From: Rhizobium sp. Q54
GTDB lineage: Bacteria > Pseudomonadota > Alphaproteobacteria > CADEGL01
Length of the DNA: 36,545 bases
Assembly (NCBI GenBank): GCA_945860095.1
Contig: CAMAPP010000017.1
Location: forward strand, 1-36,545
Direction of reading: 5' to 3'
The notes beneath the pieces are model-generated. The model was not told the origin of the DNA, searched no databases, and worked only from the letters and a program-made list of their open reading frames with translations. Every line of letters starts with the position of its first letter. Positions within the stretch are counted from its first letter, which is position 1. This document shows, one piece after another, positions 17,666 through 25,724 of this stretch. The position numbers and the translations under genes were made by a program.

Positions 17666-18868
17666 TCAAGTGCGATCGTCCAGCAGGTTCACGACATTGC
17701 GCTGGAATTCGAGCACGTTCGATTCCCAGAACGGCGCCATGTGAGCCTCGATGCCGGCGCTATCGCGGCGCTGATAATTGTCGTGCACCGCGCGCACGAA
17801 ATCGATGTCCTGTTCGAGCACAAGGCGCCACGCGGCCGTCGCCGCCTGGCGCGCCGCGGCCAAATCGGGATCGGTCGCGGCCGCGCCCTTGAAATAGGCG
17901 TTGAAGCGCAGAAGAGTGCGCGCCCCGCCATCGGGCAGCATGAGGCCGAGCAGAATGAAATTCTCGCGCGATTGAATGCCGCCGGTCGGAAAGACGTTCA
18001 GGAATAGCGTGCGAATCTTACCCGATACGTCCGGACTCAGGATGCGCGGCAGGCGCGGGTCTTGCAAATTGGCCGGATCGGCCTCTTGGGGCGCGGTGTA
18101 TTCGCGCACGACGGAATTGGCATAGAAACAATCGGGCGCGAAATCGAGCGCGAACCCGCCGCGCTTGGCGCCCTTGTTCAACTGGGGATGGCCCCAGGGG
18201 ATATGGTAATCCTCGATCGCGCCCTCGACCGAGACCTTCCAATTGCCGGGATAGTCGAGGGTGAACGACTCCGGCGCCTTGCGCAAATCCGAAAAATCGC
18301 AATTGGCCATCATTTCGTCGAGCGGCTTCATGTGTTTGGCGAGGGGCGGTGCCTTGCCGTCGATATTGACGAAAACGAGATCGTGCCATTCGCCCACGGC
18401 GACGGATTTGAGATCGAGGCCGCGGGTGTCGAACGCGCTGTCGCTCGATTTCGTCTCGCCGCCGATGCGCGGCGTTGCGATCAGGCGGCCCTCGAGATCG
18501 TAGGTCCAGGAATGCCACGGACAAGCGATGACGCCGAGCGCTTCGCACTTCTTGCCGATAAGCCGCATCGCCCGGTGGCGGCAGATATTGTGGAAGGCGC
18601 GCACACGGCGGTCTTGACCGCGCACGACCATGAGCGGCCAACCGGCGAGATCGACCGGCATGGCGTCGCCGGGCTCGGGGATGTCCGTGCCGAAAGCGAC
18701 GGCGCACCAGGATTTTGGAAATAATTTTCCACGTTCGAGCTCGAAAAACTTCTCGCCATATGCCCGGCCCGGCAAGCCGATGGCCTCGCCCGTCGGGCGA
18801 CGCAACGCCGCGAGTTCATCGGCGGAGAGAAATGCACCGAGCGTCACGTCGGTCACGAAGGCTGTCAC
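17666..18868 (-). CDS. Rieske non-heme iron oxygenase, alpha subunit (copy 2)
   Basis: A 400-aa paralogue of the following gene. Rieske ligands are Cys96/His98 (NICRHRAM) and Cys116/His119 (ACPWHSW); mononuclear site His222 and His227 (EDYHIPWGH). Long identical blocks are shared with copy 1, for example DIPEPGDA, AGWP, CRHRAMR, WHSWTYDLEG and FVNIDGKAPP, so the pair arose by tandem duplication and then diverged in the C-terminal substrate domain. The start is GTG 18868 behind AGGAGA, 7 nt; no ATG fits and further extension runs into the ASCH gene. A 37-nt gap follows the ASCH gene upstream. The substrate is unknown; two related oxygenases may remove or oxidise groups in succession, or may form a mixed oligomer. 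Confidence 0.92.
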   Translation of the reverse strand: MTAFVTDVTLGAFLSADELAALRRPTGEAIGLPGRAYGEKFFELERGKLFPKSWCAVAFGTDIPEPGDAMPVDLAGWPLMVVRGQDRRVRAFHNICRHRAMRLIGKKCEALGVIACPWHSWTYDLEGRLIATPRIGGETKSSDSAFDTRGLDLKSVAVGEWHDLVFVNIDGKAPPLAKHMKPLDEMMANCDFSDLRKAPESFTLDYPGNWKVSVEGAIEDYHIPWGHPQLNKGAKRGGFALDFAPDCFYANSVVREYTAPQEADPANLQDPRLPRILSPDVSGKIRTLFLNVFPTGGIQSRENFILLGLMLPDGGARTLLRFNAYFKGAAATDPDLAAARQAATAAWRLVLEQDIDFVRAVHDNYQRRDSAGIEAHMAPFWESNVLEFQRNVVNLLDDRT

Positions 18869-18905
18869 GCTTGGATCTCCTGCGGGGCTTGTCGGGTGGC
18901 CATGT

Positions 18906-19379
18906 TCACGCGGGATAGACTTTGTCGAAATACTCGCAGACGCAAGTCCGATCCATGCGCCAGTCCTGGCCCCAGGATGCGCATTGGCGCTGGAAGTAAC
19001 CGAGATGGCCGTCGTACCAGTATTTGAAGCTGCCATCGCCCTCGTTCTCGCGCGAGGAGAAGTCCTCGCCGATTTTCTCGAAGGGCAGGATATCGACGCG
19101 CACGACCTTGACGACGCAAAGGGGTTTGTTGGCGAGATCGACGACGACCCAATGATCGCCGACTTGGCGCCGGCGCACGCGGTTGACTTCGAAATCGAGA
19201 TCGAGATGGCAGGTGCCGCGTTTGACGCCCTTGGCGGCAAGATCGCTGATGTAATCGACCTTCTCCGTGAACTGGGGCTCGGCGAAGGTGCAGGCGTGGT
19301 AATCGCTTTCGGGCAGGCCAAGGGCCAGGCGAGCCTTTTGCCAGAACGCTTCGACTTCGGGCGTTTTGCTGCCGATCAT
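18906..19379 (-). CDS. ASCH-domain protein (copy 1)
   Basis: A 157-aa protein made almost wholly of one ASCH (PUA-like beta-barrel) domain. Seen: KRGTCHLDLDFE (Lys-x2-Thr), QVGDHWVVVD, KPLCVVKVVRVDILPF, FSSRENEGD and YWYDGHLGYF, the family's conserved order. The Lys, Thr and Glu correspond to the catalytic triad proposed for E. coli YqfB (N4-acetylcytidine amidohydrolase; Lys21, Thr24, Glu74). Another ASCH protein, from Zymomonas, has been reported as a ribonuclease. So the role may be hydrolysis of a small N-acyl compound or RNA handling. About half the residues (80 of 157 by hand count, no gaps) equal those of the next gene. The ATG follows GGGAG. It lies 37 nt ahead of the Rieske pair, an unusual partnership. 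Confidence 0.85.
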   Translation of the reverse strand: MIGSKTPEVEAFWQKARLALGLPESDYHACTFAEPQFTEKVDYISDLAAKGVKRGTCHLDLDFEVNRVRRRQVGDHWVVVDLANKPLCVVKVVRVDILPFEKIGEDFSSRENEGDGSFKYWYDGHLGYFQRQCASWGQDWRMDRTCVCEYFDKVYPA

Positions 19380-19407
19380 GTCTTGCTCCCGAGCTGGGGC
19401 GGATTCT

Positions 19408-19881
19408 CTACTGGGGATAGAGCTTGTCGAAATATTCGCACACGACGACGAGTTCGTCGGAAAACGGGCGGTTCCAGGACTCGAGCTGGCGGCGCCAATA
19501 TTTCTCGTGTACCTCGCGCCAATGGCGCAAGGAAAGATCGCCCTCGCCCTCGCGCCGGGCGAAATCCTCGCCCACATCCTTGATCGCCATCATATCGATG
19601 CGCGAGACGCGCACCACGCAATGGGGCGCGTTCTTGCTGTCGGCCACCACCCAATAATCCCCGACCTTGCGCCGGGGCACGGCCATGATCTCGAACTCGA
19701 TGTCGAGATGGCATGTCCCGCGTTTCTGCCCGCCGACGGCCAGCGGCACGAGAGCGTCGCCCATGACCGACCATGTTGGGTTCGAGAATGTCGAGACGTG
19801 ATAACCGGATTCGGCGAGGCCGAGCGCCGCGCGCGCCCGACGCCAATAGGCATCGGTCTCGGGCGTCTTGGCGCCGATCAT
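19408..19881 (-). CDS. ASCH-domain protein (copy 2)
   Basis: A 157-aa tandem paralogue of the downstream ASCH protein, the same length with no gaps. KRGTCHLDIEFE, KVGDYWVVAD, CVVRVSRIDMMAI, FARREGEGD and RHWREVHEKY show the ASCH core, with Lys, Thr and Glu of the putative catalytic set kept. Both copies start MIG-x-KTPE and end VCEYFDK-x-YP, which flank the domain and are probably specific to this subfamily. The ATG at 19881 lacks a good ribosome site of its own but overlaps (ATGA) the stop of a 36-codon ORF that has one, so translation is likely coupled. It is the second gene of the five-gene run leading to the Rieske oxygenases. Its role in that pathway is not known. Confidence 0.85.
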   Translation of the reverse strand: MIGAKTPETDAYWRRARAALGLAESGYHVSTFSNPTWSVMGDALVPLAVGGQKRGTCHLDIEFEIMAVPRRKVGDYWVVADSKNAPHCVVRVSRIDMMAIKDVGEDFARREGEGDLSLRHWREVHEKYWRRQLESWNRPFSDELVVVCEYFDKLYPQ

Positions 19882-19988
19882 GGCGCCAGGCCGCGGCGAT
19901 TGGCCGCGTGGCGCCGCATGGCGGCATCGAACCATGACGTCCGCTCGCGGTATTCGCACCTGGCAACCCGAAATCTCGCCTCGTCCAT
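19878..19988 (-). CDS. 36-aa basic small ORF coupled to ASCH gene
   Basis: The ATG at 19988 is preceded by a full AGGAGG at 6 nt. The ORF ends with a TGA that shares ATGA with the start of ASCH copy 2. The predicted product is Arg-rich with aromatic residues (ARFRVARCEYRERTSWFDAA and a MRRHAANRR stretch), has one Cys, and has no membrane segment or signal. The strong ribosome site and the exact 4-nt overlap argue that it is translated. It may be a real small protein acting with the ASCH/Rieske enzymes, or a leader that delivers ribosomes to ASCH copy 2. No homologue is recognised. Confidence 0.6.
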   Translation of the reverse strand: MDEARFRVARCEYRERTSWFDAAMRRHAANRRGLAP

Positions 19989-20149
19989 TGCCGCCTCCTG
20001 GCCCCCGCGCGCGCCCGGCTCGCGCGCCGTGGCGGGGGGGCGTAATGGGCGCGATCCTAGAGCACCTCGCGGCGTCCCGCCAATCGAGCCTTCCATGGCA
20101 GAGGGCCTCCCGGCTAGTCTCGCCGGCAGCTAGAAACCGGAGCGTTGCC

Positions 20150-22597
20150 ATGCCGCAAGCCCTTCCCACCCATGCACGTGTGATCATCATCGGCGGCGGA
20201 GTCGCCGGCTGTTCGACCGCCTATCATTTGGCGAAGCTCGGCTGGTCGGACACGGTCTTGCTCGAGCGCGGCACGCTGACCTGCGGCACGAGCTGGCACG
20301 CGGCGGGTCTGGTGATGCAGTTGCGCACCACGGCGACGATGACCGATCTTTGCCGCTACGGCGCCGAGTTGTACGCGCGTCTCGAGGAAGAAACCGGCCA
20401 GGCGACCGGGTTCAAGCGCGTGGGCTCGCTGCCCGTCGCGCGTACCGCCGAGCGCTTTCACGAAATCAAGCGCATCGCCTCGCTCGGGCGCTATTTCGGT
20501 ATCGCCGCCGAGATTCTCTCGCCCAACGAGGTACCAAAATACCACCCCATGGTCGATACCGCGCGCCTCGTCGGCGCGCTGTTCATCCCTGGCGACGGCC
20601 AGACCGATCCCGTGGGTACGACCATGGCCTTGGCCAAGGGCGCGCGAATGGGCGGGGTCAAGATTTTCGAGCGCACGCGCGTGCTCGACATCGAGGTCAG
20701 GGACGGCAAGGTCGCCGGCGTGACGACGGACAAGGGCCGGATCGGCTGCGAGGCGGTGGTGCTGTGCGGCGGCATCTGGTCGCGCGATCTGGCCGCGCGC
20801 GCCGGCGTGAACGTGCCGCTTTACGCCTCCGAGCACATGTACGTGACCACCCAACCCATTGCAGGCATGGCCTCGGGCTTGCCGGTCATCCGCGACACCG
20901 ACGGCATCGTCTATATCAAGGAGGACGCGGGCAAGTTCGTGATCGGCTCGTTCGAGCCCGAGGGCAAACCGCTGGCGATGGACACGCTGCCGGACGATTT
21001 CGAATTCGGCGAGCTGCCCGAGGACTGGGAGCATTTCGAGCAGCCGATGGCGAACGCCATCGAGATGGTGCCGGCGCTGGAGCACGCGCAAATTCGTCAT
21101 TTCATGAACGGCCCCGAAAGTTTCACCCCCGATAACCGGTTCATCCTGGGCGAGGCGCCGGAGGTGCGAAAATTTTACGTCGCCGCCGGCTTCAATTCGC
21201 AAGGCATCCTGGCCGGCGCCGGCGTCGGCAAGGCGATGGCGGAATGGGTGGTGTCGGACGAGCCGCAGACGGACCTGTCGGAACTCGACATCGCGCGCTT
21301 TGCACGTTTTCAGATCAACAAGAAGTATCTGCATACCCGCATCCGGGAATCCCTCGGCCTGTTGCACGCCATGCACTGGCCCCATCGCCAGATGGTTTCC
21401 GCGCGCCGCGTGCGGCGCACGGCGCTGCATGACCGCCTGGGCGCGCGCGGGGCGTGTTTTGGCGAGGCGGCGGGCTGGGAGCGCGCGAATTGGTACGGCG
21501 CGCCCGGGACGACGCCCGGTTACGAATATTCCTATGGCCGGCAGAATTGGTTTCCGCACGCCAAGGCCGAGCACATGGCGGTGCGCGAGAATGTCGGCGT
21601 GTTCGATCTGTCGTCCTTCGCCAAATACATCGTCGAGGGCCGGGACGCCGAGCGCGCGCTCAACCGCATCGCGGCGAACGACGTCGCGGTCGCGCCGGGG
21701 AAAATCGTTTATACCCCGCTGCTCAACGCGCGTGGTGGTATCGAGGCGGATTTGACCGTAACGCGCCTCGACGCGCGCCGCTTCATGGTGGTGACCGCCG
21801 CGGCCGATCAGGTCCGCGACCGGGCCTGGCTCGACCGCAAGATCGCCAAGGACGCCCATGTCTCGGTCGCGGATGTCACGTCCGCCTGGGGCGTGCTCTC
21901 GGTCATGGGGCCGAATGCGCGCGCGCTCCTGTCGCGCCTGATCGACGCGGATCTGTCGAACGCTTCCTTCCCGTTCGGTACAGCGCGGGAGGTCGAGTTC
22001 GGATTTGCGCGCGCCCTGGCGTTTCGCGTGAGCTATGTGGGCGAGCTCGGCTGGGAGATTTACCTGCCGACCGAGTTCATGGCCCAGGCGTTCGACGCGC
22101 TCGAACGCGAGGGCAAGGCGTTCGATTTGAAGCTTTGCGGCTATCACGCGCTCGATTCCTTGCGCATGGAGAAAGCCTACCGCCATTGGGGCCACGACGT
22201 GTCGCCCGGCGACAATCCGCTCGAGGCCGGGCTTGGCTTCGCGGTGTCGTTCAAGAAGCCGTGCGACTTCATCGGCCGCGCCGCGCTCGAACGCGCCCGC
22301 CAAGCGCCCTTGCAGCGCCGCATGGTGCAGATCGCGCTTGAGGCGCCCGAGCCCATGCTGTTTCACGCCGAACCCTTGCTGCGCGACGGCCGGATCGTCG
22401 GCCGCGTGACCTCGGGCGCGTACGGCCACGCGCTTGGCCGCGCGTTGGGCCTGGCCTATGTCGAGCGCGCGGAGGGCGTGGATGCGGCGTTTATCGAAAG
22501 CGGTTCGTACGAGGTCGAAATCGCCGCCGAGCGCTTCCCCGCGCGCGTTTCGCTGAAGCCCCTCTACGACTCCAAGGGCGAGCGCATACGGGCGTAG
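20150..22597 (+). CDS. Dimethylglycine/sarcosine dehydrogenase-type FAD oxidoreductase fused to GcvT
   Basis: An 815-aa four-domain protein. The N-terminal DAO fold starts VIIIGGGVAGCSTAYHL, and GTSWHAAGL carries His50, the residue that binds FAD covalently in mammalian dimethylglycine dehydrogenase. A middle FAO_M linker is followed from about residue 440 by a GcvT aminomethyltransferase domain (FDLSSFAKYIVEG, VSYVGELGWEIYLP) and its C-terminal barrel (GRVTSGAYGH...LGLAYVE). The family oxidises an N-methyl group and passes the carbon to tetrahydrofolate as 5,10-methylene-THF. The ATG at 20150 follows CCGGAG by 7 nt. It is divergent from the ASCH/Rieske run and heads a unit with the DddP-like and dehydrogenase genes. 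The precise N-methyl substrate is open (sarcosine, dimethylglycine or another N-methyl amino acid). Confidence 0.92.
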   Translation: MPQALPTHARVIIIGGGVAGCSTAYHLAKLGWSDTVLLERGTLTCGTSWHAAGLVMQLRTTATMTDLCRYGAELYARLEEETGQATGFKRVGSLPVARTAERFHEIKRIASLGRYFGIAAEILSPNEVPKYHPMVDTARLVGALFIPGDGQTDPVGTTMALAKGARMGGVKIFERTRVLDIEVRDGKVAGVTTDKGRIGCEAVVLCGGIWSRDLAARAGVNVPLYASEHMYVTTQPIAGMASGLPVIRDTDGIVYIKEDAGKFVIGSFEPEGKPLAMDTLPDDFEFGELPEDWEHFEQPMANAIEMVPALEHAQIRHFMNGPESFTPDNRFILGEAPEVRKFYVAAGFNSQGILAGAGVGKAMAEWVVSDEPQTDLSELDIARFARFQINKKYLHTRIRESLGLLHAMHWPHRQMVSARRVRRTALHDRLGARGACFGEAAGWERANWYGAPGTTPGYEYSYGRQNWFPHAKAEHMAVRENVGVFDLSSFAKYIVEGRDAERALNRIAANDVAVAPGKIVYTPLLNARGGIEADLTVTRLDARRFMVVTAAADQVRDRAWLDRKIAKDAHVSVADVTSAWGVLSVMGPNARALLSRLIDADLSNASFPFGTAREVEFGFARALAFRVSYVGELGWEIYLPTEFMAQAFDALEREGKAFDLKLCGYHALDSLRMEKAYRHWGHDVSPGDNPLEAGLGFAVSFKKPCDFIGRAALERARQAPLQRRMVQIALEAPEPMLFHAEPLLRDGRIVGRVTSGAYGHALGRALGLAYVERAEGVDAAFIESGSYEVEIAAERFPARVSLKPLYDSKGERIRA

Positions 22598-22795
22598 GGC
22601 AAGTTTCCAATGGCTGCCGCCGGACCGCACCGATCTTGCGCGGACCGTGCATCGCCTCGACGATTTCCGCGACCCTGCCGCGCCCCTTCGCCCTCCCATC
22701 CGCCAATCCCCACCCCCATTGCCTCGCGGGGGCGGGCGGGTGAACAATTCGCCCAGGCGGGCCCGGCTGGGGTCCGGTTCATGGGGGAGGCGGAC

Positions 22796-24082
22796 GTGGC
22801 GAAAATCGGCAATGCGGGCGGGCGCGGCAAGGGCGATGCATCGGCTGCCATGGCGCGGGCCGTGCGCCGCACGCCCGTGGTCACGCTGTCGGATACCGAG
22901 GCGCGGGTCGACATGGCGGCCATGCGCGGCCATCGCCTGGCGCGGGTGCGCGCGCAATTGCGCAAGGCCAATGTCGGCGCGGCGGTCCTGCTCGACCCCA
23001 TCAATATCCGCTACGCGACCGGCAGCCGGAACCATTCGGTCTTCGTCACGCATTTCCCCTCGCGCTATCTGTTCCTGCCCGCCGAGGGTCCGGTGATTCT
23101 GTTCGAGGGCAAGGATTACGTCCACGTCGCCGGCGGCCTCGAAACCATCAACGAGGTGCGCCCGCTGGTGCCGTTGAGTTTCTTCTTCAACGGCCAGCGC
23201 CACGACGAGCAGATTCGCAATTGGACCAAGCAAATCGCCGATCTCGCGAAAAAGCACGGCGGCGGTTCGCTTCGCCTCGCCATCGACAAGTGCGACGCGC
23301 CCATGGCGCTCGGTCTCGAGGCGCGCGGCGTCAAGACCGTCAGCGGTCAGTCTTTTCTCGAACGCGCCCGCGCGATCAAATCGCCCGAGGAAATCGAGTG
23401 CATGAACTATTCCATCGCGGTCGCCGAGGTCGGCATGGCGCGCATGAAGGCGGCCTTGGAGCCGGGGCTCACGGAAAACCAACTCTGGTCGGTGCTCTAC
23501 GGCACGAACATCGAAATGGGCGGCGAATGGATCGACGCGCGCCTGCTTTCGGCGGGCGATAGGGCAAATCCCTGGCAGCAGGAAGCCTCCGACCGCCTCA
23601 TCCGTGCCCAGGAACTGGTCGCCTTCGACACCGACATGGTCGGCCCGCTCGGCTATTGCGCCGATATCTCGCGCACCTATTTCTGCGGCCCCGGCAAACC
23701 GAGCCGCGCGCAGAAGGATCACTACAAGCTCGCCTACGAGGAAATCGGCCACAACATGGCGCTGGTGCGCGCGGGGTTGTCGTTCCGCGATTTCGTCAAG
23801 AAGTCGTTCCGCACGCCGAAGAAATATCACGCCACGCGCTATCCCTTCATCGCCCACGGCATCGGCATGTGCGACGAGTGGCCGGGCATCTATCCCTGGC
23901 AGGATTTCGACGCCTTCGGTTACGACGGCACGCTCGAGGAAAACATGACGCTGTGCATCGAGAGCTATGTCGGCGAGGAGGGCGGCGATATCGGCGTGAA
24001 ACTCGAACGCCAGGTGCTGGTAACCAAGTCGGGCTGCGTGCCGCTCGACAAATTCCCGTTCGAGGACGAATTGCTGGCCTGA
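22796..24082 (+). CDS. M24-fold metalloenzyme with DddP-type active-site spacing (candidate DMSP lyase)
   Basis: A 428-aa creatinase/pita-bread protein. Metal ligands are Asp278 and Asp280 (FDTDMVG), Asp290 (CADISRT), His354 (AHGIGMCDEW), Glu389 (CIESYVG) and Glu404 (VKLERQV). These spacings (2, 10, 64, 35, 15) equal those of the DMSP lyase DddP as I recall it (Asp295, Asp297, Asp307, His371, Glu406, Glu421). Tyr349 and Asp360 match DddP Tyr366 and catalytic Asp377. Ordinary aminopeptidase P spaces its two aspartates by 11. Start: GTG 22796, 5 nt after GGAGG; ATG 22781 in frame has none, ATG 22851 is a shorter choice. It sits 198 nt after the dehydrogenase. It could instead be a proline dipeptidase-like enzyme of unknown substrate. 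Confidence 0.83.
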   Translation: MAKIGNAGGRGKGDASAAMARAVRRTPVVTLSDTEARVDMAAMRGHRLARVRAQLRKANVGAAVLLDPINIRYATGSRNHSVFVTHFPSRYLFLPAEGPVILFEGKDYVHVAGGLETINEVRPLVPLSFFFNGQRHDEQIRNWTKQIADLAKKHGGGSLRLAIDKCDAPMALGLEARGVKTVSGQSFLERARAIKSPEEIECMNYSIAVAEVGMARMKAALEPGLTENQLWSVLYGTNIEMGGEWIDARLLSAGDRANPWQQEASDRLIRAQELVAFDTDMVGPLGYCADISRTYFCGPGKPSRAQKDHYKLAYEEIGHNMALVRAGLSFRDFVKKSFRTPKKYHATRYPFIAHGIGMCDEWPGIYPWQDFDAFGYDGTLEENMTLCIESYVGEEGGDIGVKLERQVLVTKSGCVPLDKFPFEDELLA

Positions 24083-24085
24083 TGG

Positions 24086-24150
24086 CCCCCCCCCAAGGAG
24101 CAACGCAAATAGCAACGCTCCCAAGGAGCAGTGCCCCCAAGGAGCAATGC
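24086..24150 (+). repeat. 16-bp repeats each carrying a Shine-Dalgarno sequence, with a C9 tract
   Basis: A run of nine C (24086-24094) leads into three near-identical 16-mers of the form CCCCAAGGAGCAAYGC: 24091-24106, 24119-24134 and 24135-24150, plus a half copy at 24111-24118. Each contains AAGGAG; only the last is correctly placed for the ATG at 24152. It looks like slippage duplication of a ribosome site. Confidence 0.8.
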
Positions 24151-24151
24151 C

Positions 24152-25030
24152 ATGAAAATCGCATTTATCGGCGTGGGAAATATCGGCTTTCCCATGGCGC
24201 AGAACCTCGTCGCCGCGGGCCACGATTTGACCATCCATGACCTCGCGCGCGCCAAGGCCGAGCCCTTGCTGGCGAAGGGCGCGCGCTGGGCCGACAGCGC
24301 GGCCGAGGCCGCGCGCGGCGCCGAGATCGTCATGACTTCGCTCCCCGGACCGCCCCAGGTGCGCGCGGTGATGGAGGGCGGGCTCCTGGCCGCGATGGAG
24401 AGCGGCGCCATTTGGCTCGAAATGAGCACGACCGATATCGAACAATTGCGCCGTCTGGCGAACGAGGCTGGCTCGCGCGGGGTGGCGACGCTCGAATGTC
24501 CCGTGACCGGCGGGGTGCGCAACGCCTACAAGGGCAAGATCGCGATTTTCTGCGGCGGTGAGCGCGCGGCCTTCGAGCGCGCGCGTCCCGTGCTCGCGGG
24601 CACGAGCGAGAAGCAGTTCTATCTCGGCCCCCTCGGCGCCGCGATGACGGCCAAGCTGGTCACGAACATGCTGTGCTTCATTCACGAAATGGCGCTCGCC
24701 GAGGGCCTCATGATCGGCAAGCAGGCCGGGCTCGATCTCCGCGAATTCGTCGAGGCCATCCAATCGAGCTACGGCGCGAGCTTCGTTGCCGCCGCCGATA
24801 GCGCGAAGATCTTCGACGGCACCTACAATACGACCTTCGCCCTGTCTCACGCGCTCAAGGACATGCGCCTGACGACGGAACTCGGCGAGAAATCCGGCGT
24901 GCCGCTTGCCCTCGCGCGGTTCGTCCAAGGCCATATGGAGCGCGCCGAGGCGCGCTTTGGCGGCGCCGCCGATTGCCTCGCCGTCATACAAATGCTGGAG
25001 GCGGATTCGGGCATAGCCCTGCGGGCCTGA
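24152..25030 (+). CDS. NAD(P)-dependent beta-hydroxyacid dehydrogenase (3-hydroxyisobutyrate dehydrogenase family)
   Basis: A 292-aa protein. Rossmann motif GVGNIGFPMAQNL (7-19), substrate loop ECPVTGGVRNAYKG (115-128), catalytic Lys168 with Asn172 (TAKLVTNML). The PVTGG loop is the ordinary HIBADH/tartronate-semialdehyde type, unlike the PVGR loop of the YihU-like gene at 3664, so the two paralogues should have different substrates. The ATG at 24152 is behind AAGGAG, the last of three repeated ribosome sites. It is third in line after the GcvT-fused dehydrogenase and the DddP-like gene, so it probably oxidises a 3-hydroxy acid from the same pathway; 3-hydroxypropionate would fit a DMSP-lyase route but this is a guess. 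Confidence 0.88.
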   Translation: MKIAFIGVGNIGFPMAQNLVAAGHDLTIHDLARAKAEPLLAKGARWADSAAEAARGAEIVMTSLPGPPQVRAVMEGGLLAAMESGAIWLEMSTTDIEQLRRLANEAGSRGVATLECPVTGGVRNAYKGKIAIFCGGERAAFERARPVLAGTSEKQFYLGPLGAAMTAKLVTNMLCFIHEMALAEGLMIGKQAGLDLREFVEAIQSSYGASFVAAADSAKIFDGTYNTTFALSHALKDMRLTTELGEKSGVPLALARFVQGHMERAEARFGGAADCLAVIQMLEADSGIALRA

Positions 25031-25131
25031 CGCACCGAATCCGAGACGCGCGCCGCGATCGCGTGCGCCATCCCCGGTCCCGCGCCGTCGTCCATGGCGG
25101 ACGCCGCCATTTCCCGAACCGATCGCTCTTT

Positions 25132-25722
25132 TCAAAACGAGGAATGGGGTTCCTTGAGAAACTCCGCTTCCTCGGCGGTCGTCGCCCGGCCGAGCGTTTC
25201 GTTGCGGTGCGGAAAGCGGCCAAAGCGCTCGACGATCTCCGCGTGGCGCCGGATGAAGAACAGCGTGCGCTCGAAACCGGGCGCGTCGGACATGCGCGGG
25301 GCGAGGGCGAGCGAACGGCGCTGCACGGCCATGTCCTCGGCGTGCTCGAAGGGCGTGAAGAAGAATATGCGCGCCGCGTGATGAATCCGTTGGTCGAAAT
25401 CGAGCGCGATCGCGCGTTCGGCATGGCCGAGCGCCAGGGTATCGGTCGCGTACATGCGCGCGGTGCCGCGAAAGGCGTTGCGCGGAAACTGGTCGAGCAG
25501 AATGAGCAGCGCGAGCGCACGGTGCGGGGTGTTCGCGAGGGCGTCGTAGCCGCCCGCGGCGGCGCGTTCGTGATCGGCGAGGAAAAGTCGCGTGAGCTCG
25601 GCGTCGAAAACGGGCGTCGATTTGAACCAGATGGGGCGAGCTTGGTATGCGCCGGCGCCGTCGGGCGGTCCGAACCAGAAATCGAGCACTTCCTGAAGCC
25701 GTGCCCCGTCGGAACGTGTCAT
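25132..25722 (-). CDS. DUF924 family protein
   Basis: A 196-aa protein. VLDFWFGPP at the N-terminus, ALLILLDQFPRNAFRGTARMYATD in the centre and FFFTPFEHAEDMAVQ are the hallmarks of DUF924, an all-helical TPR-like family found across Proteobacteria. The biochemical role is unknown. The ATG at 25722 comes two bases after the stop of the polysaccharide deacetylase, so translation is probably coupled. A longer in-frame extension overlaps that gene and is rejected. It converges with the beta-hydroxyacid dehydrogenase. Confidence 0.87.
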   Translation of the reverse strand: MTRSDGARLQEVLDFWFGPPDGAGAYQARPIWFKSTPVFDAELTRLFLADHERAAAGGYDALANTPHRALALLILLDQFPRNAFRGTARMYATDTLALGHAERAIALDFDQRIHHAARIFFFTPFEHAEDMAVQRRSLALAPRMSDAPGFERTLFFIRRHAEIVERFGRFPHRNETLGRATTAEEAEFLKEPHSSF

Positions 25723-25724
25723 GG

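Noticed and set aside
20150-22597. DmdA-type DMSP demethylase
   Set aside because: The C-terminal half is GcvT-like, but the N-terminal DAO domain with the FAD-linking His shows the dimethylglycine/sarcosine dehydrogenase architecture; DmdA is GcvT-only.
22796-24082. Creatinase feeding the adjacent sarcosine-type dehydrogenase
   Set aside because: As far as I recall creatinase lacks the metal ligands; here all six are present, and spacing matches DddP.
24086-24150. CRISPR array
   Set aside because: Units are 16 bp, two are directly adjacent with no spacers, and no cas genes are present.
20114-25135. Open frame of about 1670 codons on the minus strand
   Set aside because: It is antisense to three well-recognised plus-strand genes and arises from high-GC codon bias. 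The translation is His/Arg/Gly/Ala-rich without domains.
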